A stretch of DNA of 64,000 nucleotides from Carnimonas bestiolae (GCF_051251125.1 NZ_JBPCZL010000002.1), one strand, 5' to 3'; numbered from the stretch's first letter, positions 18,792 to 28,673 are shown. The notes: a model not told the origin generated them from the sequence alone. Translations and numbers: made by a program.

Positions 18792-20087
18792 TTAAATGCC
18801 CAGCCGGTCACGCAGTGAATAGTAAGAGGCGCCTATCGCTGACAGCGGCGCGGCGAAGCGACGACCGCCAGGCATTGGCGTGTGCGGCAGCTTCGCGAAG
18901 GCATCGAAGCGTTCCGACTGCCCCTTGATAACTTCAGCGAACAGCTTGCCTGCCAAGTGCGTAGTGGTAACACCGTGCCCGCTGTACCCCTGCATATAAT
19001 AGACGTTGTTCTCTAGCCGCCCGAACTGCGGCAAGCGTGATAGCGTCATCAGGAAGTTACCGGTCCAGCTGAAGTCGATATTGATACCCTTCAATTGCGG
19101 GAAGGTTTTCACAAGCTTCGGCAAAATCAGCGACTTCACATCCGCTGGATCGCGTGCACCGTACACCACACCGCCGCCATAAAGCAGTCGGTTATCGCCG
19201 GTCAGGCGGAAATAATCGAGCAGATAATTACAGTCCTCGACACAGAAATTGCTTTTCAACAGCGTTGCTCGCTGCTCATCGCTGAGCGGCTCAGTGGTGA
19301 TAATTTGAGTGCCGCACGGCATGCTGCGCTTCTTCAGCTCAGGTTCGACGTCGTTCAGGTACGCATTGCCCGCCACCAGCACATAGCGCGCAGTCACTTG
19401 CCCCTTGGGCGTTTTCACCACTGCGGGATCACTGTGACGAATCGAGAGCGCGGGCGATTGCTCGAATACTCGCCCACCGTTACGGCGAATCGCGTCGGCT
19501 TCTCCCAACGCCATATTGAGCGGGTGGATATGACCACCGCTGCGATCGAGTAGGCCGCCCACATAGCGGTCGCTACCGACTTCCTCAGCGATGCGCTGCT
19601 TATCCAATAGCTCGAGCTGCTGATTGCCTAACCGCTCCCACAACTGCTGCTGCTCTTCCAGCGCTTTCTGCTGGCGGGCATTAAGCGCCGCGAACACACC
19701 GCCGTCGCGAAGGTCGCATTTGATATCGTACTGCTTGATACGATCGCGAATAATCTGACCGCCTTCGAAAATCATGCTGCCCAGCATGTTGGCGGTATCA
19801 GTGCCGTACTGTTTTTCGATAACGTCAACGTCACGGCTGTATGAATTCACCAACTGACCACCATTGCGGCCGCTGGCACCGTAACCGATACGCGATCCTT
19901 CCAACAGCACCACGTCGTAGCCTGCTTCACTCAAAAACAGTGCGCTGGAAAGCCCGGTAAAGCCTCCTCCCACCACACACACATCGCAGCTGACCGACTC
20001 ATCCAGCTCGGTAAACGGGGTATGCTGATTTGCGCTGGCCGCATAATAACTGGAGACATACTGCGAGGGATAAGAAGATGAGGTCAT
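18792..20087 (-). CDS. puuB: FAD-dependent gamma-glutamylputrescine oxidase family (PuuB)
   Basis: 431 residues from the ATG at 20087. That ATG overlaps the puuD stop (ATGA) and has GGAG upstream, so the longer frame is rejected. DAO-type oxidoreductase: dinucleotide motif VVGGGFTGLSSAL (38-50), GASGRNGGQLV (ATGRNGGQ-type FAD loop), GYSGHGVTTTHLAGK near the C-terminus. PuuB oxidises gamma-glutamylputrescine to the aldehyde and H2O2. Its coupling to puuD supports that substrate, but puuA and puuC are not here, so another gamma-glutamylamine is possible. Confidence 0.88.
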   Translation of the reverse strand: MTSSSYPSQYVSSYYAASANQHTPFTELDESVSCDVCVVGGGFTGLSSALFLSEAGYDVVLLEGSRIGYGASGRNGGQLVNSYSRDVDVIEKQYGTDTANMLGSMIFEGGQIIRDRIKQYDIKCDLRDGGVFAALNARQQKALEEQQQLWERLGNQQLELLDKQRIAEEVGSDRYVGGLLDRSGGHIHPLNMALGEADAIRRNGGRVFEQSPALSIRHSDPAVVKTPKGQVTARYVLVAGNAYLNDVEPELKKRSMPCGTQIITTEPLSDEQRATLLKSNFCVEDCNYLLDYFRLTGDNRLLYGGGVVYGARDPADVKSLILPKLVKTFPQLKGINIDFSWTGNFLMTLSRLPQFGRLENNVYYMQGYSGHGVTTTHLAGKLFAEVIKGQSERFDAFAKLPHTPMPGGRRFAAPLSAIGASYYSLRDRLGI

Positions 20088-20881
20088 ACTGCTTCTCCAT
20101 TGGAGTGAGTGCGTGCATGAAAGCGTTGGGCCTGCGCGATGAAGGCATCGAATAACCGACAAGATAGCGCGTCGTCGCGGCTATTCCACTCGGGATGCCA
20201 TTGCACCCCTAGCGCGAAGGGATGCCCTGCAACAGAGACAGCCTCAATCAAGCCGTCCTCAGCACGCCCCTCGACATCGAGACGATCACCTAGCGTCGCG
20301 ATCCCCTGACCATGCAGGGAATTAACGCGCCACTCGGTAGTGTCGCCCATTAACTCGCTCAAGTGGTGACCCGCCGCAATGGAAAAACCGTGCGCAGGTG
20401 CGTATTGGGTAGCCAGATCGGCACTGGTGTCTTCGCGATGCTCAATCAAACCGGGCTGCTCCCATAGCCGCCGAAACAGCTTGCCACCGGTTCGAACCAC
20501 CAATTCCTGAGTACCGCGACACACGGTCAGCAGCGGCATCGAACGCTCGAGTGCATGGTCAATCAAGGCGAAAGCGAGTTGATCGCGACCGGCATCGGGG
20601 TGAGCTTCGGGCGATAGATCCTCACCCTGCTCTGCACTGAGATAATGATGGGGCTCGATATTGCTGGCGCTGCCGGTCAGAAAAATTCCATCCAGAACGC
20701 TGAGCGCGCGCTCCAACTGTTCCGGCGCGGCCATCAACCCCTGCGGCAGGATGACAGGGGCAGCGCCTGCCAACGCTAGCGCATGAAGATACTTATCCTT
20801 CACATTTTGGCTATGCTGTCCGCCATGAAGGCCACTGTCCGCGACGACACCGATAAGGGGAACGGCTGAAATTTCTTCCAT
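20084..20881 (-). CDS. puuD: Gamma-glutamyl-gamma-aminobutyrate hydrolase (class I amidotransferase-like)
   Basis: 265 residues. Nucleophile Cys121 in LLTVCRGTQEL and the catalytic His-Glu in VQWHPEW near residue 228, plus the early block GVVADSGLHGGQHSQNVKDKY. It hydrolyses gamma-glutamyl-GABA to glutamate and GABA, the last step of the Puu route. The last four bases are shared with the puuB start, so the two are translationally coupled. Divergent from the permease gene across a 278-bp A+T-rich promoter region. Confidence 0.92.
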   Translation of the reverse strand: MEEISAVPLIGVVADSGLHGGQHSQNVKDKYLHALALAGAAPVILPQGLMAAPEQLERALSVLDGIFLTGSASNIEPHHYLSAEQGEDLSPEAHPDAGRDQLAFALIDHALERSMPLLTVCRGTQELVVRTGGKLFRRLWEQPGLIEHREDTSADLATQYAPAHGFSIAAGHHLSELMGDTTEWRVNSLHGQGIATLGDRLDVEGRAEDGLIEAVSVAGHPFALGVQWHPEWNSRDDALSCRLFDAFIAQAQRFHARTHSNGEAV

Positions 20882-21159
20882 TATTATTATCCGCCTTTGC
20901 CTGCATTTTGCTGATTAAATGAGATAGAAGCACACATTCACACACAAAAACAAGCGAGAGCCATACAACCAAAGAGGGGGTAACAAAACCTTGGACGGAC
21001 GTTATTTGTAAGATATATATTCCAAACTACTGAGCCATATGAATATAACCACTCACCTTATGGTTCATCACGCGCACGTGCGGAGGGCACGCTACTGCTC
21101 TCGACACGCACGGGTACCGCACCACATGTCGATTACAACCCACAAGATGACATACGCCT
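20882..21159. promoter_or_regulatory. Divergent promoter region of puuDB and the APC permease
   Basis: 278 bp, A+T-rich in its left two thirds, with a TATATAT-rich stretch around 21013-21020. A palindrome CGCACGTGCG lies at 21073-21082. A PuuR operator would be expected here, but none was recognised with confidence. Confidence 0.4.
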
Positions 21160-22698
21160 ATGAACCACTCCGATTCCAGCGGCTCCGATACCCAGCCTGA
21201 ATCCACGTCAGACAAAGGCTTGGCCAAAGGCCGAATGACTCTGCTGGGCTGCATTGTGCTGGGCATCTCCTGCATTGCTCCCGTGTATACGCTAACTGGC
21301 GCACTGGGGCCCACCGTGCGCGAAGTGGGTGTTCACTTGCCGGCCATTTTTATCGTCGGCTTCATTCCCATGCTGTTGGTGGCCTTTGGCTATCGTGAGC
21401 TCAACTCGCACGTTCCTGACAGCGGCACATCCTTTACCTGGTCAACACGCGCCTTCGGCCCCAAAATCGGCTGGATTGGCGGCTGGGGGTTAGTTACCGC
21501 CACCACCGTCGTACTCTCCAACCTGGCTGGCGTGGCGGTAGACTTTTTCTACCTCTTTATAGCCCAGGTAAGCGGCCACCCTGAGATAGAAGCGCTGAGT
21601 AGTAACCTGACGGTGAACATCATTACCTGCCTGTGCTTTATCGCCATTGCGGTGTGGATGTGCTGTCGGGGAATTACCACCACCAAAAGCGTGCAGTACG
21701 TATTGGTAGCGCTCCAATTGGTGGTACTGATTGCCTTCGCAGTGACCGCCTTCCATAAGGCCTCGCTGGCCCCCACGGCGAATTTCAGCCTCGAATGGTT
21801 CAATCCGTTTGGGGTTAGCAGCTTCTCAGCATTTACCGCCGGACTATCGCTTTCCATTTTTATCTTCTGGGGATGGGACGTCTGCCTGACGGTGAATGAG
21901 GAGTCGGTGGGCAGCGACCGCACGCCCGGCATCGCAGCCACCCTGACGGTACTGATCATTCTGGCGCTGTATCTGTTTACCGCCGTCGCTACGCTGTGTT
22001 TCGCGGGCATCGGTACGACCGGCTACGGCCTGGGCAGCAGCGCCGTGCAATCCAACGTCTTCGCGCAACTGGCAGGGCCGGTGATGGGGCCGCTAGCCAT
22101 TACGATGTCGATCGCCGTACTTGCGAGCACCGCTGCCTCACTGCAATCAACCTTTGTTTCGCCTGCGCGCACGCTGCTGGCGATGGGCTACTACGGGGCC
22201 GTGCCCAAACGCTTTGCGGATATTCATCCGCACCATCGTACGCCACGCTTTGCGACCATCAGCGCTGGGGTCGCGGCAGGTATTTTCTACGCGGTAATGC
22301 GCGTGCTCAGCGACAATGTGCTTAACGACACCATTACCGCGCTGGGCATGATGATTTGCTTTTACTATTCGCTGACGGCCTTTGCCTGCGTGTGGTATTT
22401 CCGCGCGTCGCTCTTCACCAGCATCAGACACCTGATTCTGCGCGGCGTCTGCCCCTTTGTGGGGGGTGTGGTACTGACCGTGATCTTCATTCAGACCGCT
22501 GTCGATAGCTGGAACCCTGACTTCGGCAGTGGCTCAGAAGTGGCGGGAATCGGCCTGGTATTCGTGATCGCGTTCTTCATCTCGCTGCTGGGATTAGCAC
22601 TGATGCTGATGTCTCAGCTAAGTGCGCCGGCCTTCTTTCTTGGCACGACGCTGCGCCATGACAGCCCCACTAACGAAGAGCCCGATATCAAGGGCTAA
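21160..22698 (+). CDS. APC-superfamily amino acid/polyamine permease
   Basis: 512 residues with about 12 membrane helices. The N-terminal region GRMTLLGCIVLGISCIAPVYTLTGALGPTV (about 26-55) carries the APC helix-1 signature, and SGTSFTWSTRAFGPKIGWIGGW the helix-3 block. Function by context: it faces puuD-puuB across a shared promoter region, so putrescine, gamma-glutamyl or amino-acid uptake feeding that route is the best guess; sequence resembles generic APC permeases as much as PuuP. Terminator 10 bp downstream. Confidence 0.85.
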   Translation: MNHSDSSGSDTQPESTSDKGLAKGRMTLLGCIVLGISCIAPVYTLTGALGPTVREVGVHLPAIFIVGFIPMLLVAFGYRELNSHVPDSGTSFTWSTRAFGPKIGWIGGWGLVTATTVVLSNLAGVAVDFFYLFIAQVSGHPEIEALSSNLTVNIITCLCFIAIAVWMCCRGITTTKSVQYVLVALQLVVLIAFAVTAFHKASLAPTANFSLEWFNPFGVSSFSAFTAGLSLSIFIFWGWDVCLTVNEESVGSDRTPGIAATLTVLIILALYLFTAVATLCFAGIGTTGYGLGSSAVQSNVFAQLAGPVMGPLAITMSIAVLASTAASLQSTFVSPARTLLAMGYYGAVPKRFADIHPHHRTPRFATISAGVAAGIFYAVMRVLSDNVLNDTITALGMMICFYYSLTAFACVWYFRASLFTSIRHLILRGVCPFVGGVVLTVIFIQTAVDSWNPDFGSGSEVAGIGLVFVIAFFISLLGLALMLMSQLSAPAFFLGTTLRHDSPTNEEPDIKG

Positions 22699-22707
22699 CC
22701 GCACGCA

Positions 22708-22741
22708 AAAAAGGCGAGGCCAACGCTGGCCTCGCCTTTTT
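22708..22741. terminator. Bidirectional intrinsic terminator
   Basis: AAAAAGGCGAGGCCA, ACGC loop and the exact complement with five T residues; 15-bp stem between the convergent permease and dedA genes. Confidence 0.9.
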
Positions 22742-22769
22742 ACATTACCTGCCCCGCAGCACAGGATGC

Positions 22770-23426
22770 TTACTGCTCTTCCTTGCGACGCCAACGATGG
22801 CGCAGTAGCTCGATCACGGGCGGGAGAATAGAGATCACGATGATCGCCAGGATCAGCAATTTCAGATTCTCTTTAACGACCGGCAGATCCCCAAAGATAA
22901 AGCCGGCGTAGGTAAACAGCACCACCCACAGCACTGCACCCAGCACGTTGAATAATCCAAACTGGCGGTATGGCATTTTCGCCGCACCGGCAACAAAGGG
23001 CGCAAAGGTGCGAATAATCGGAATAAAACGCGCCAGCACGATGGCTTTACCGCCGTGCCGGTCGAAAAACTGATGGGTTTTGTCGAGGTAGCTGCGTCGA
23101 AACAACCGGGAGCGAGGATTAGCAAATAGCGCTTCGCCAAATAGCCTACCAATGGAATAGTTGACCGCATCGCCCAATATGGCGGCCACCGTCAGCAGTA
23201 ACGCAAACAGATGCACATTCAGGCTGTTGCTTGGCAGCGCCGCTAGCGCTCCACCCACGAACAGCATTGAGTCGCCGGGTAAAAACGGCGTAACAACCAG
23301 TCCGGTTTCACAAAACACGATCACGAACAGAAAGGCATACACCCAGTTCCCATAATCGGCCACTAGCTGCGCCAAATGGGTGTCGATATGCAGAATGAAA
23401 TCAATGAAGAAATGGATAATGGTCAC
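22770..23426 (-). CDS. DedA-family membrane protein
   Basis: 218 residues, SNARE-associated/DedA family. N-terminal ETGLVVTPFLPGDSMLF (residues about 40-56) carries the conserved acidic residue and GD. The mid-protein FIPIIRTFAPFVAGAAKMPYRQF has the diagnostic F-x-R-x-x-P-x-x-R-T arginines. DedA proteins recycle undecaprenyl-phosphate or phospholipid across the inner membrane and affect pH and antibiotic tolerance. Starts with GTG, with AGGGAA upstream. Ends KEEQ. Confidence 0.92.
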   Translation of the reverse strand: MTIIHFFIDFILHIDTHLAQLVADYGNWVYAFLFVIVFCETGLVVTPFLPGDSMLFVGGALAALPSNSLNVHLFALLLTVAAILGDAVNYSIGRLFGEALFANPRSRLFRRSYLDKTHQFFDRHGGKAIVLARFIPIIRTFAPFVAGAAKMPYRQFGLFNVLGAVLWVVLFTYAGFIFGDLPVVKENLKLLILAIIVISILPPVIELLRHRWRRKEEQ

Positions 23427-23516
23427 ACTTGTATTCCCTGAAAAAGCGGTGCGTGCAGCTTCTTGATAGCGCTTACCGCTGGATACTTATGCATATAGTA
23501 TTGGGTATCCGCGGGC

Positions 23517-25289
23517 TCAGCGCTCTGCGACGAATGTCTCAACCTGACGTGTTATGCCCGCCGCATCGAGCTCACACAGCGCTAGCAATTCCCCGCGCTG
23601 ACCATGCTCGACAAAGTGATCGGGCACTCCCAACCGCAATAGCGGCACGTCCATGCGCTGCTGCGCCAGCAACTCCGCGACGGCACTTCCCGCACCGCCT
23701 TCCACCGCGTGATCCTCGATCGAGACCAGCCAGCGATGGTCCGCCGCTGCCTTCAACACCAGCGCGCTATCCAGCGGCTTTACGAAACGCAGATCAATGA
23801 CTGACGCATCCAACTGTTCAGCAGCGCTCAATACCGCGTCGAGCAATGCACCGACGTTTAACAGCGCCACCCCGCTATTGCCGCGCCGCAGCCAGCGCCC
23901 ACGGCCCCACTCAACCTTCGGCGCGCCCGATGGCTCAGAGGGTAGCGAGCCGCGAGGATAGCGTACCGCTGCCAAGCCAGGATAACGATACGCAGCGTCT
24001 AACATCTCCTTAAGCTCTGGTTCAGTCGATGGCGCCATCAGCACCGCATCAGGAATGGAGCGCAACAATGCGATATCGAAAATACCGTGATGCGTAACGC
24101 CATCCTCGCCGACCAGCCCCGCTCTATCCACAGCCAGCGTTACCGGCAGCTGCTGCACCGCAACATCATGAATAATTTGGTCAACCGCGCGCTGTAAAAA
24201 GGTCGAATAGAGCGCCACCACTGGGCGGGCGCCCTCACAGGCCATGCCGGCCGCCAGGGTTACGGCGTGCTGTTCGGCAATACCGACATCGAAAAAACGC
24301 TCGGGCCAGTGTTCGGCAAACTGCGTGAGTCCGGAGCCTTCACGCATGGCAGGAGTAACCGCCATCAGCTGTGGGTCCTTCGCCGCGGTATTGCAGGCCC
24401 ATTCACCGAACACCCGATGACAGGCCGGCGCAGCCTTTTTTGCCGGAGCAGCAGCGGGAGAGTGAGCATGGCCGCGGCTTAACGCATCTGCCTCTGCAGG
24501 AATGAAGCCCGCGCCCTTGCGCGTAACGACATGCAAAAGCCTGGGGCCTGATTGCTGGCTCGACTCGCTTAGCGCTGCCACTAAACTGGGCAGATCATGC
24601 CCATCAATCGGCCCCGTGTAGCGGAAACCAAAGGTTTCGAAGAATTCGGCAATATTCGCCGCGAGTGGCTGCGCCGCACTGGGAAAACGGTCCGCCAGCG
24701 CGCCCACATGGGGAGAAATCGACATGCCGTTGTCGTTCAGCACCACCAGCAGATTAGCGTTCGCACCACCGGCGTGCGCCAGCGCCTCAAGGCTCATCCC
24801 ACTGCTCAGTGCGCCGTCGCCGACCACTGCACACACTTGCCTGATCTGCCCCTGGCGCTGGGCTGCCAAGGCCATACCGGTCGCCGCAGAGATTGCCGTA
24901 CCCGCATGCCCAACGCCAAAACAATCCCACTCGGACTCACCACGTGAGGGAAATGGGGCGAGACCATTGAGATGACGAATGGTAGGGAGTGTGGCTCGAC
25001 GGCCGGTCAGTATCTTGTGCGGATACGCCTGATGCCCAACATCCCACACCAGCCGATCGTGAGGCGTGTCGAGAACGAAGTGCAGGGCCAGCGTCAGCTC
25101 GATGACGCCAAGCCCAGCGCCCAAATGACCACCGTGACGCCCAATATCGAACAGCAGCTGCGCCCGCAGCTGATCGGCCAACGGCTCCAACTGGGAAGGT
25201 GCGAGGCGACGCAATGCAACCGGCGAGTCAATACCATCCAATAGTGGCGTGGCAGGAGCCTGCTCGGGAAATTGAGAAAAGTGTTGCAT
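23517..25289 (-). CDS. dxs: 1-deoxy-D-xylulose-5-phosphate synthase
   Basis: 590 residues from the ATG at 25289; the frame is open 25 codons further, but the conserved N-terminus (TPLLDGIDSPVALRRL) begins shortly after this ATG. TPP motif GDGALSSGMSLEALAHAG...NDN near 145-180; transketolase central domain with the catalytic Glu in DVGIAEQHAVTLAAGMA. It condenses pyruvate and glyceraldehyde-3-phosphate, the first step of the MEP isoprenoid pathway. A poly-Ala/Lys linker (SPAAAPAKKAAPACH) replaces a loop and makes the protein slightly shorter than E. coli Dxs (620). Same strand as xseB-ispA, but 376 bp downstream. Confidence 0.94.
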   Translation of the reverse strand: MQHFSQFPEQAPATPLLDGIDSPVALRRLAPSQLEPLADQLRAQLLFDIGRHGGHLGAGLGVIELTLALHFVLDTPHDRLVWDVGHQAYPHKILTGRRATLPTIRHLNGLAPFPSRGESEWDCFGVGHAGTAISAATGMALAAQRQGQIRQVCAVVGDGALSSGMSLEALAHAGGANANLLVVLNDNGMSISPHVGALADRFPSAAQPLAANIAEFFETFGFRYTGPIDGHDLPSLVAALSESSQQSGPRLLHVVTRKGAGFIPAEADALSRGHAHSPAAAPAKKAAPACHRVFGEWACNTAAKDPQLMAVTPAMREGSGLTQFAEHWPERFFDVGIAEQHAVTLAAGMACEGARPVVALYSTFLQRAVDQIIHDVAVQQLPVTLAVDRAGLVGEDGVTHHGIFDIALLRSIPDAVLMAPSTEPELKEMLDAAYRYPGLAAVRYPRGSLPSEPSGAPKVEWGRGRWLRRGNSGVALLNVGALLDAVLSAAEQLDASVIDLRFVKPLDSALVLKAAADHRWLVSIEDHAVEGGAGSAVAELLAQQRMDVPLLRLGVPDHFVEHGQRGELLALCELDAAGITRQVETFVAER

Positions 25290-25665
25290 ACCACAACTCG
25301 AATCGCGGAAGGAGGAGGACATCGAGCGACTGCGCACGCAGCAAACGCTGGCCCGACGCCGCACAAGAAGGCGGGACGCTTCTTCTAAGGCCCCCAGAGT
25401 ACGCCTAACATCGCTTGTGCGCCATGCTACCGGCCCTGCTTGCCATTAGTCGTACGGTAAGCATTCGCTGCAGGCATCGCACCAAGCGCAGAGGCAAGGC
25501 TTCGGCACCGACGCCCCTCGTCGCGTTTGGGCGGAATTGCGTGCCAACACTGTATCGAAACACCTTCCCCCGACAGCACCCGTTTCACTGCGAGCGATAA
25601 GCGCATTGACGGCGGGAAGAGTTGCAGGAGGCTTACCTTGCCACTCGAGGCGCGGGGCCAGCGCA
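25290..25665. other. Gap between ispA and dxs
   Basis: No supported gene or hairpin terminator in 376 bp; unusually wide for the normally compact ispA-dxs pair, so dxs may have a separate promoter here. Confidence 0.4.
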
Positions 25666-26541
25666 TTAATGGTCGCGGCTTACCATGTAGCGAGCCAATG
25701 TTTGCAGCGGTTCGGCGGCGCTGCCGAAAATCGACACCGCTTCACACGCTTCATCTACCAATGACGCGGCTCGCTCAGAGGCTTGCTCAAGCCCCAGCAG
25801 CACGGGATAGGTGGGCTTGTTATGCTCGGCATCAGCGCCCTGATGCTTGCCTATCACGCTGGTATCACCAACGACATCGAGCACATCGTCGTGAATCTGG
25901 AACGCAAGGCCGATAGCGGCCCCATAGCGACGCAACGCATCCAACCGCTCATCACCTTCCTGAAGCTCAAGCAAGGCCGCCATTTCGATCGCCGCGATAA
26001 TCAAGGCACCCGTTTTATGGCGATGAATGCGCATGAGTTGCTCGAGCGAGATGGACTGCCCCACTGCCGCCAGGTCAAGCGCCTGACCGCCCGCCATGCC
26101 GCGCTGCCCAGAAGCCTTTGCCAAAGCGGCAACCTGCGCCACCGCCCGCGGCTCCGGCGAGGTTGCCAGCAGCTCGAAGGCCAGCGTTTGCAGCGCATCG
26201 CCCGCCAATACCGCCGTTGCTTCATCGAAGGCGCAATGCACGGTCGGACGGCCGCGGCGCAAATCATCGTCGTCCATTGCCGGCAGGTCGTCATGCACCA
26301 GCGAATAAGCGTGAATCAGCTCGACGGCTGCCGCCCCAGCATCAATGCGCTGTGCGTCGATACCCAGCACCTTGCCGGTCGCATAGGCGAGCGTTGGGCG
26401 CAGCCGCTTGCCGCCGCCCATTACCGCGTAGCGCATGGCTTCATCGAGTGTCGCTTCAGCCCCCGGGGCAGCAGAAAATGCGCGCTCCAGCTCCGCATTG
26501 ACGCGCTGCTGCGCTGCGTTAACCAGCGTCTGCTCACTCAT
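25666..26541 (-). CDS. ispA: Farnesyl diphosphate (polyprenyl) synthase
   Basis: 291 residues from the ATG at 26541 (GGAG upstream, 8-bp overlap with xseB); the frame is open 13 codons further. First aspartate-rich motif DDLPAMDDDDLRRGRP (84-99), second FQIHDDVLD (214-222), with GGKRLRP near 43-49. It condenses IPP with DMAPP and GPP to give FPP for ubiquinone and undecaprenyl lipid. Translationally coupled to xseB, the conserved xseB-ispA-dxs order. Confidence 0.94.
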   Translation of the reverse strand: MSEQTLVNAAQQRVNAELERAFSAAPGAEATLDEAMRYAVMGGGKRLRPTLAYATGKVLGIDAQRIDAGAAAVELIHAYSLVHDDLPAMDDDDLRRGRPTVHCAFDEATAVLAGDALQTLAFELLATSPEPRAVAQVAALAKASGQRGMAGGQALDLAAVGQSISLEQLMRIHRHKTGALIIAAIEMAALLELQEGDERLDALRRYGAAIGLAFQIHDDVLDVVGDTSVIGKHQGADAEHNKPTYPVLLGLEQASERAASLVDEACEAVSIFGSAAEPLQTLARYMVSRDH

Positions 26542-26812
26542 TGCTGGCTCCGTTATCGGGCGCTGTGGAGGCGTTATCATCGCGCTCCAGTAAGGTCTTG
26601 ATTTTCAATTCCGCGGCATCGAGACGACTGCGTGCTTCGCGCGTTAAACGCACTCCTTGCTCGAAAGAAGCCAGCGACTCCTCAAGCTCGAGATCGCCGC
26701 CTTCCAGCCGTTCGACGATGGCTTCAAGCTGCTTGAGCTTGGTGCCGAAGTTTTGCGAAGTATCGTCCTGCGGCGCACGTTGATTCGGCGCATCGGAGTG
26801 GTGATCAGCCAT
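26534..26812 (-). CDS. xseB: Exodeoxyribonuclease VII small subunit
   Basis: 92 residues with the short coiled-coil helical pair FGTKLKQLEAIVERLEGGDLELEESLASFEQGVRLTREARSRLDAAELKIKTLL (residues 22-75) that defines XseB; disordered charged tails at both ends. It partners XseA to degrade single-stranded DNA. ATG with AAGGG 9 nt before. First gene of xseB-ispA(-dxs), divergent from serA. Confidence 0.93.
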   Translation of the reverse strand: MADHHSDAPNQRAPQDDTSQNFGTKLKQLEAIVERLEGGDLELEESLASFEQGVRLTREARSRLDAAELKIKTLLERDDNASTAPDNGASNE

Positions 26813-27130
26813 ACGTTGAAACCCTTTAGTGAACGCGGGAGGCAGCCCTAAGCCCCTATTATGGCACAGCTGACAATGCCGTCCCCAGCCAGCGCTCTGA
26901 TTGAGCGAGATTCACCATCAGCCTGAACACGCTAGCCGCGCCGATTGCCTTCACCCTATGGTAGGATTGGTGGCGACAATTCTCTTGGCGTCGGAAGCGT
27001 GCAACCGCCCTTGCTGGTGGCCGGTTCAGCCATGGCATTGGTGCTATCAAGCGCCTTTCCGGCACTTGGTGCTGCACTGCCCCGGCAACAACCCCGACGC
27101 GCCCACTCATCTCGTGAGGTTATGGCAACG
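26813..27130. promoter_or_regulatory. Divergent xseB/serA intergenic region
   Basis: 318 bp upstream of both genes. The serA frame stays open leftwards to 26945, but those 62 codons have no counterpart in SerA proteins and are taken as untranslated leader. No specific operator recognised. Confidence 0.4.
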
Positions 27131-28378
27131 ATGGCAAAAACGTCCCTGGACAAGAGCAAGATCAAGATTTTGCTGCTTGAGGGCATTCACCAAACCGCTG
27201 TTGATCATTTGTTAGCGTCCGGCTACACCAACATCGAGCGTCTCAAGACCTCGCTGTCCGAAGACGAGCTGGTCGAAAAAATAAGGGATGTTCACTTCAT
27301 TGGCATTCGTTCGCGCACTCAGTTGACCGAGCGCGTTTTCGAGGCGGCCGAGAAGCTGACCGCCGTTGGGTGTTTCTGCATCGGTACTAACCAGGTAGAC
27401 CTCAACGCAGCGCTAGCGCGCGGCATTCCAGTGTTCAACGCGCCCTACTCCAACACTCGCTCGGTAGCAGAGCTGGTGATCGGCGAAATCATCATGCTGA
27501 TGCGCCGCATTCCCGAGAAGAGCCGCAGTGCGCATCAAGGCGGATGGTCGAAAACAGCCGCAGGTGCCAACGAAGTACGCGGTAAAACACTCGGTATCGT
27601 AGGCTACGGCAACATTGGCAAGCAGCTGTCGGTACTTGCTGAAAGTCTCGGCATGCGCGTTATTTACTACGACGTCGTCACCAAACTCGACATGGGTAAC
27701 GCCCACCAGGCCAGTTCGCTCGATGAGCTGCTCACCACTGCAGACATCGTCAGCCTGCACGTGCCGCAGCTGCCTTCAACCGAGTGGATGATTGGCGGCG
27801 AGCAGATCGCGCTGATGAAAGAAGACGCGATTTTGATCAATGCGTCGCGCGGCAACGTCGTGCGTATCGATGAGCTTGCCGAAGCGATGGAAGATGGTCA
27901 TCTGCGCGGCGCTGCCATCGACGTTTTCCCGAAAGAACCGAAAGGTAACGGTGAAGAGTTCGAATCACCGCTGCGCGGCCTGGATAACGTGATCCTGACG
28001 CCACACGTTGGGGGCTCTACCGAAGAAGCCCAGCAGAACATCGGTATTGAAGTTGCTGACAAGCTGATCACCTATTCCGACAACGGCACCACCATCACTT
28101 CGGTCAACTTCCCCGAAGTACAGCTGCCGTCGCACCCCAACAAGCACCGTCTACTGCACATTCACAAGAACGTGCCGGGCGTAATGTCGGAGATCAACCG
28201 CGTGCTGGGCGAGCACAACATCAATATCTCAGGCCAATACCTGCAAACCAACGCAGATGTCGGCTATGTCGTTATTGATGTCGATAAAGCCTACGGACGC
28301 GAAGCGTTAGCAGCACTGCGCGAAGTTGATGCGACATTGCGCACCCGAGTGCTCTACTCTGACGACGACGCTGCGTAA
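27131..28378 (+). CDS. serA: D-3-phosphoglycerate dehydrogenase
   Basis: 415 residues from the ATG at 27131 (E. coli SerA has 410 and also begins MAK.SL.K.KIK). A second ATG three codons earlier is possible; GAGG lies 2 nt from it and 11 nt from the chosen start. IGTNQVDLNAA, NAD fold GYGNIG (158-163), and catalytic Arg/Glu/His regions NASRGNVV and TPHVGGSTEEAQ, with a C-terminal ACT domain (about 343-415, HIHKNVPGVMSEIN) that mediates serine feedback. First step of serine synthesis. Confidence 0.95.
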   Translation: MAKTSLDKSKIKILLLEGIHQTAVDHLLASGYTNIERLKTSLSEDELVEKIRDVHFIGIRSRTQLTERVFEAAEKLTAVGCFCIGTNQVDLNAALARGIPVFNAPYSNTRSVAELVIGEIIMLMRRIPEKSRSAHQGGWSKTAAGANEVRGKTLGIVGYGNIGKQLSVLAESLGMRVIYYDVVTKLDMGNAHQASSLDELLTTADIVSLHVPQLPSTEWMIGGEQIALMKEDAILINASRGNVVRIDELAEAMEDGHLRGAAIDVFPKEPKGNGEEFESPLRGLDNVILTPHVGGSTEEAQQNIGIEVADKLITYSDNGTTITSVNFPEVQLPSHPNKHRLLHIHKNVPGVMSEINRVLGEHNINISGQYLQTNADVGYVVIDVDKAYGREALAALREVDATLRTRVLYSDDDAA

Positions 28379-28424
28379 ACGTCCAGAGTAATGCTACAGC
28401 GCTAAGCGCTACTGTGCTGCGCTA

Positions 28425-28477
28425 AAAAAACTGCCCCCGACGACCGGATATGCTCCAATCGTCGGGGGCAGTTTTTT
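28425..28477 (+). terminator. serA intrinsic terminator
   Basis: AAAAAACTGCCCCCGACGA and its complement TCGTCGGGGGCAGTTTTTT enclose a 15-nt loop; 19-bp stem ending in six T residues. Confidence 0.92.
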
Positions 28478-28673
28478 GCATGTTGCTGTTCGAGAGGCCG
28501 CTGACACAGCGTGGTCGGGCGGCGGCCTGCCATTCAGCGAGCGTCAACAAGCGGCTGACAGGCGAAGCACCCAACGCGTACCGCTGGTGCGAACGACGCC
28601 TCGCATTAAGGTTGCCAGCACGACACCAGTGCTACACAGCATGTCGTGCTTTTCACCTTTCAGCCGGCCACAT

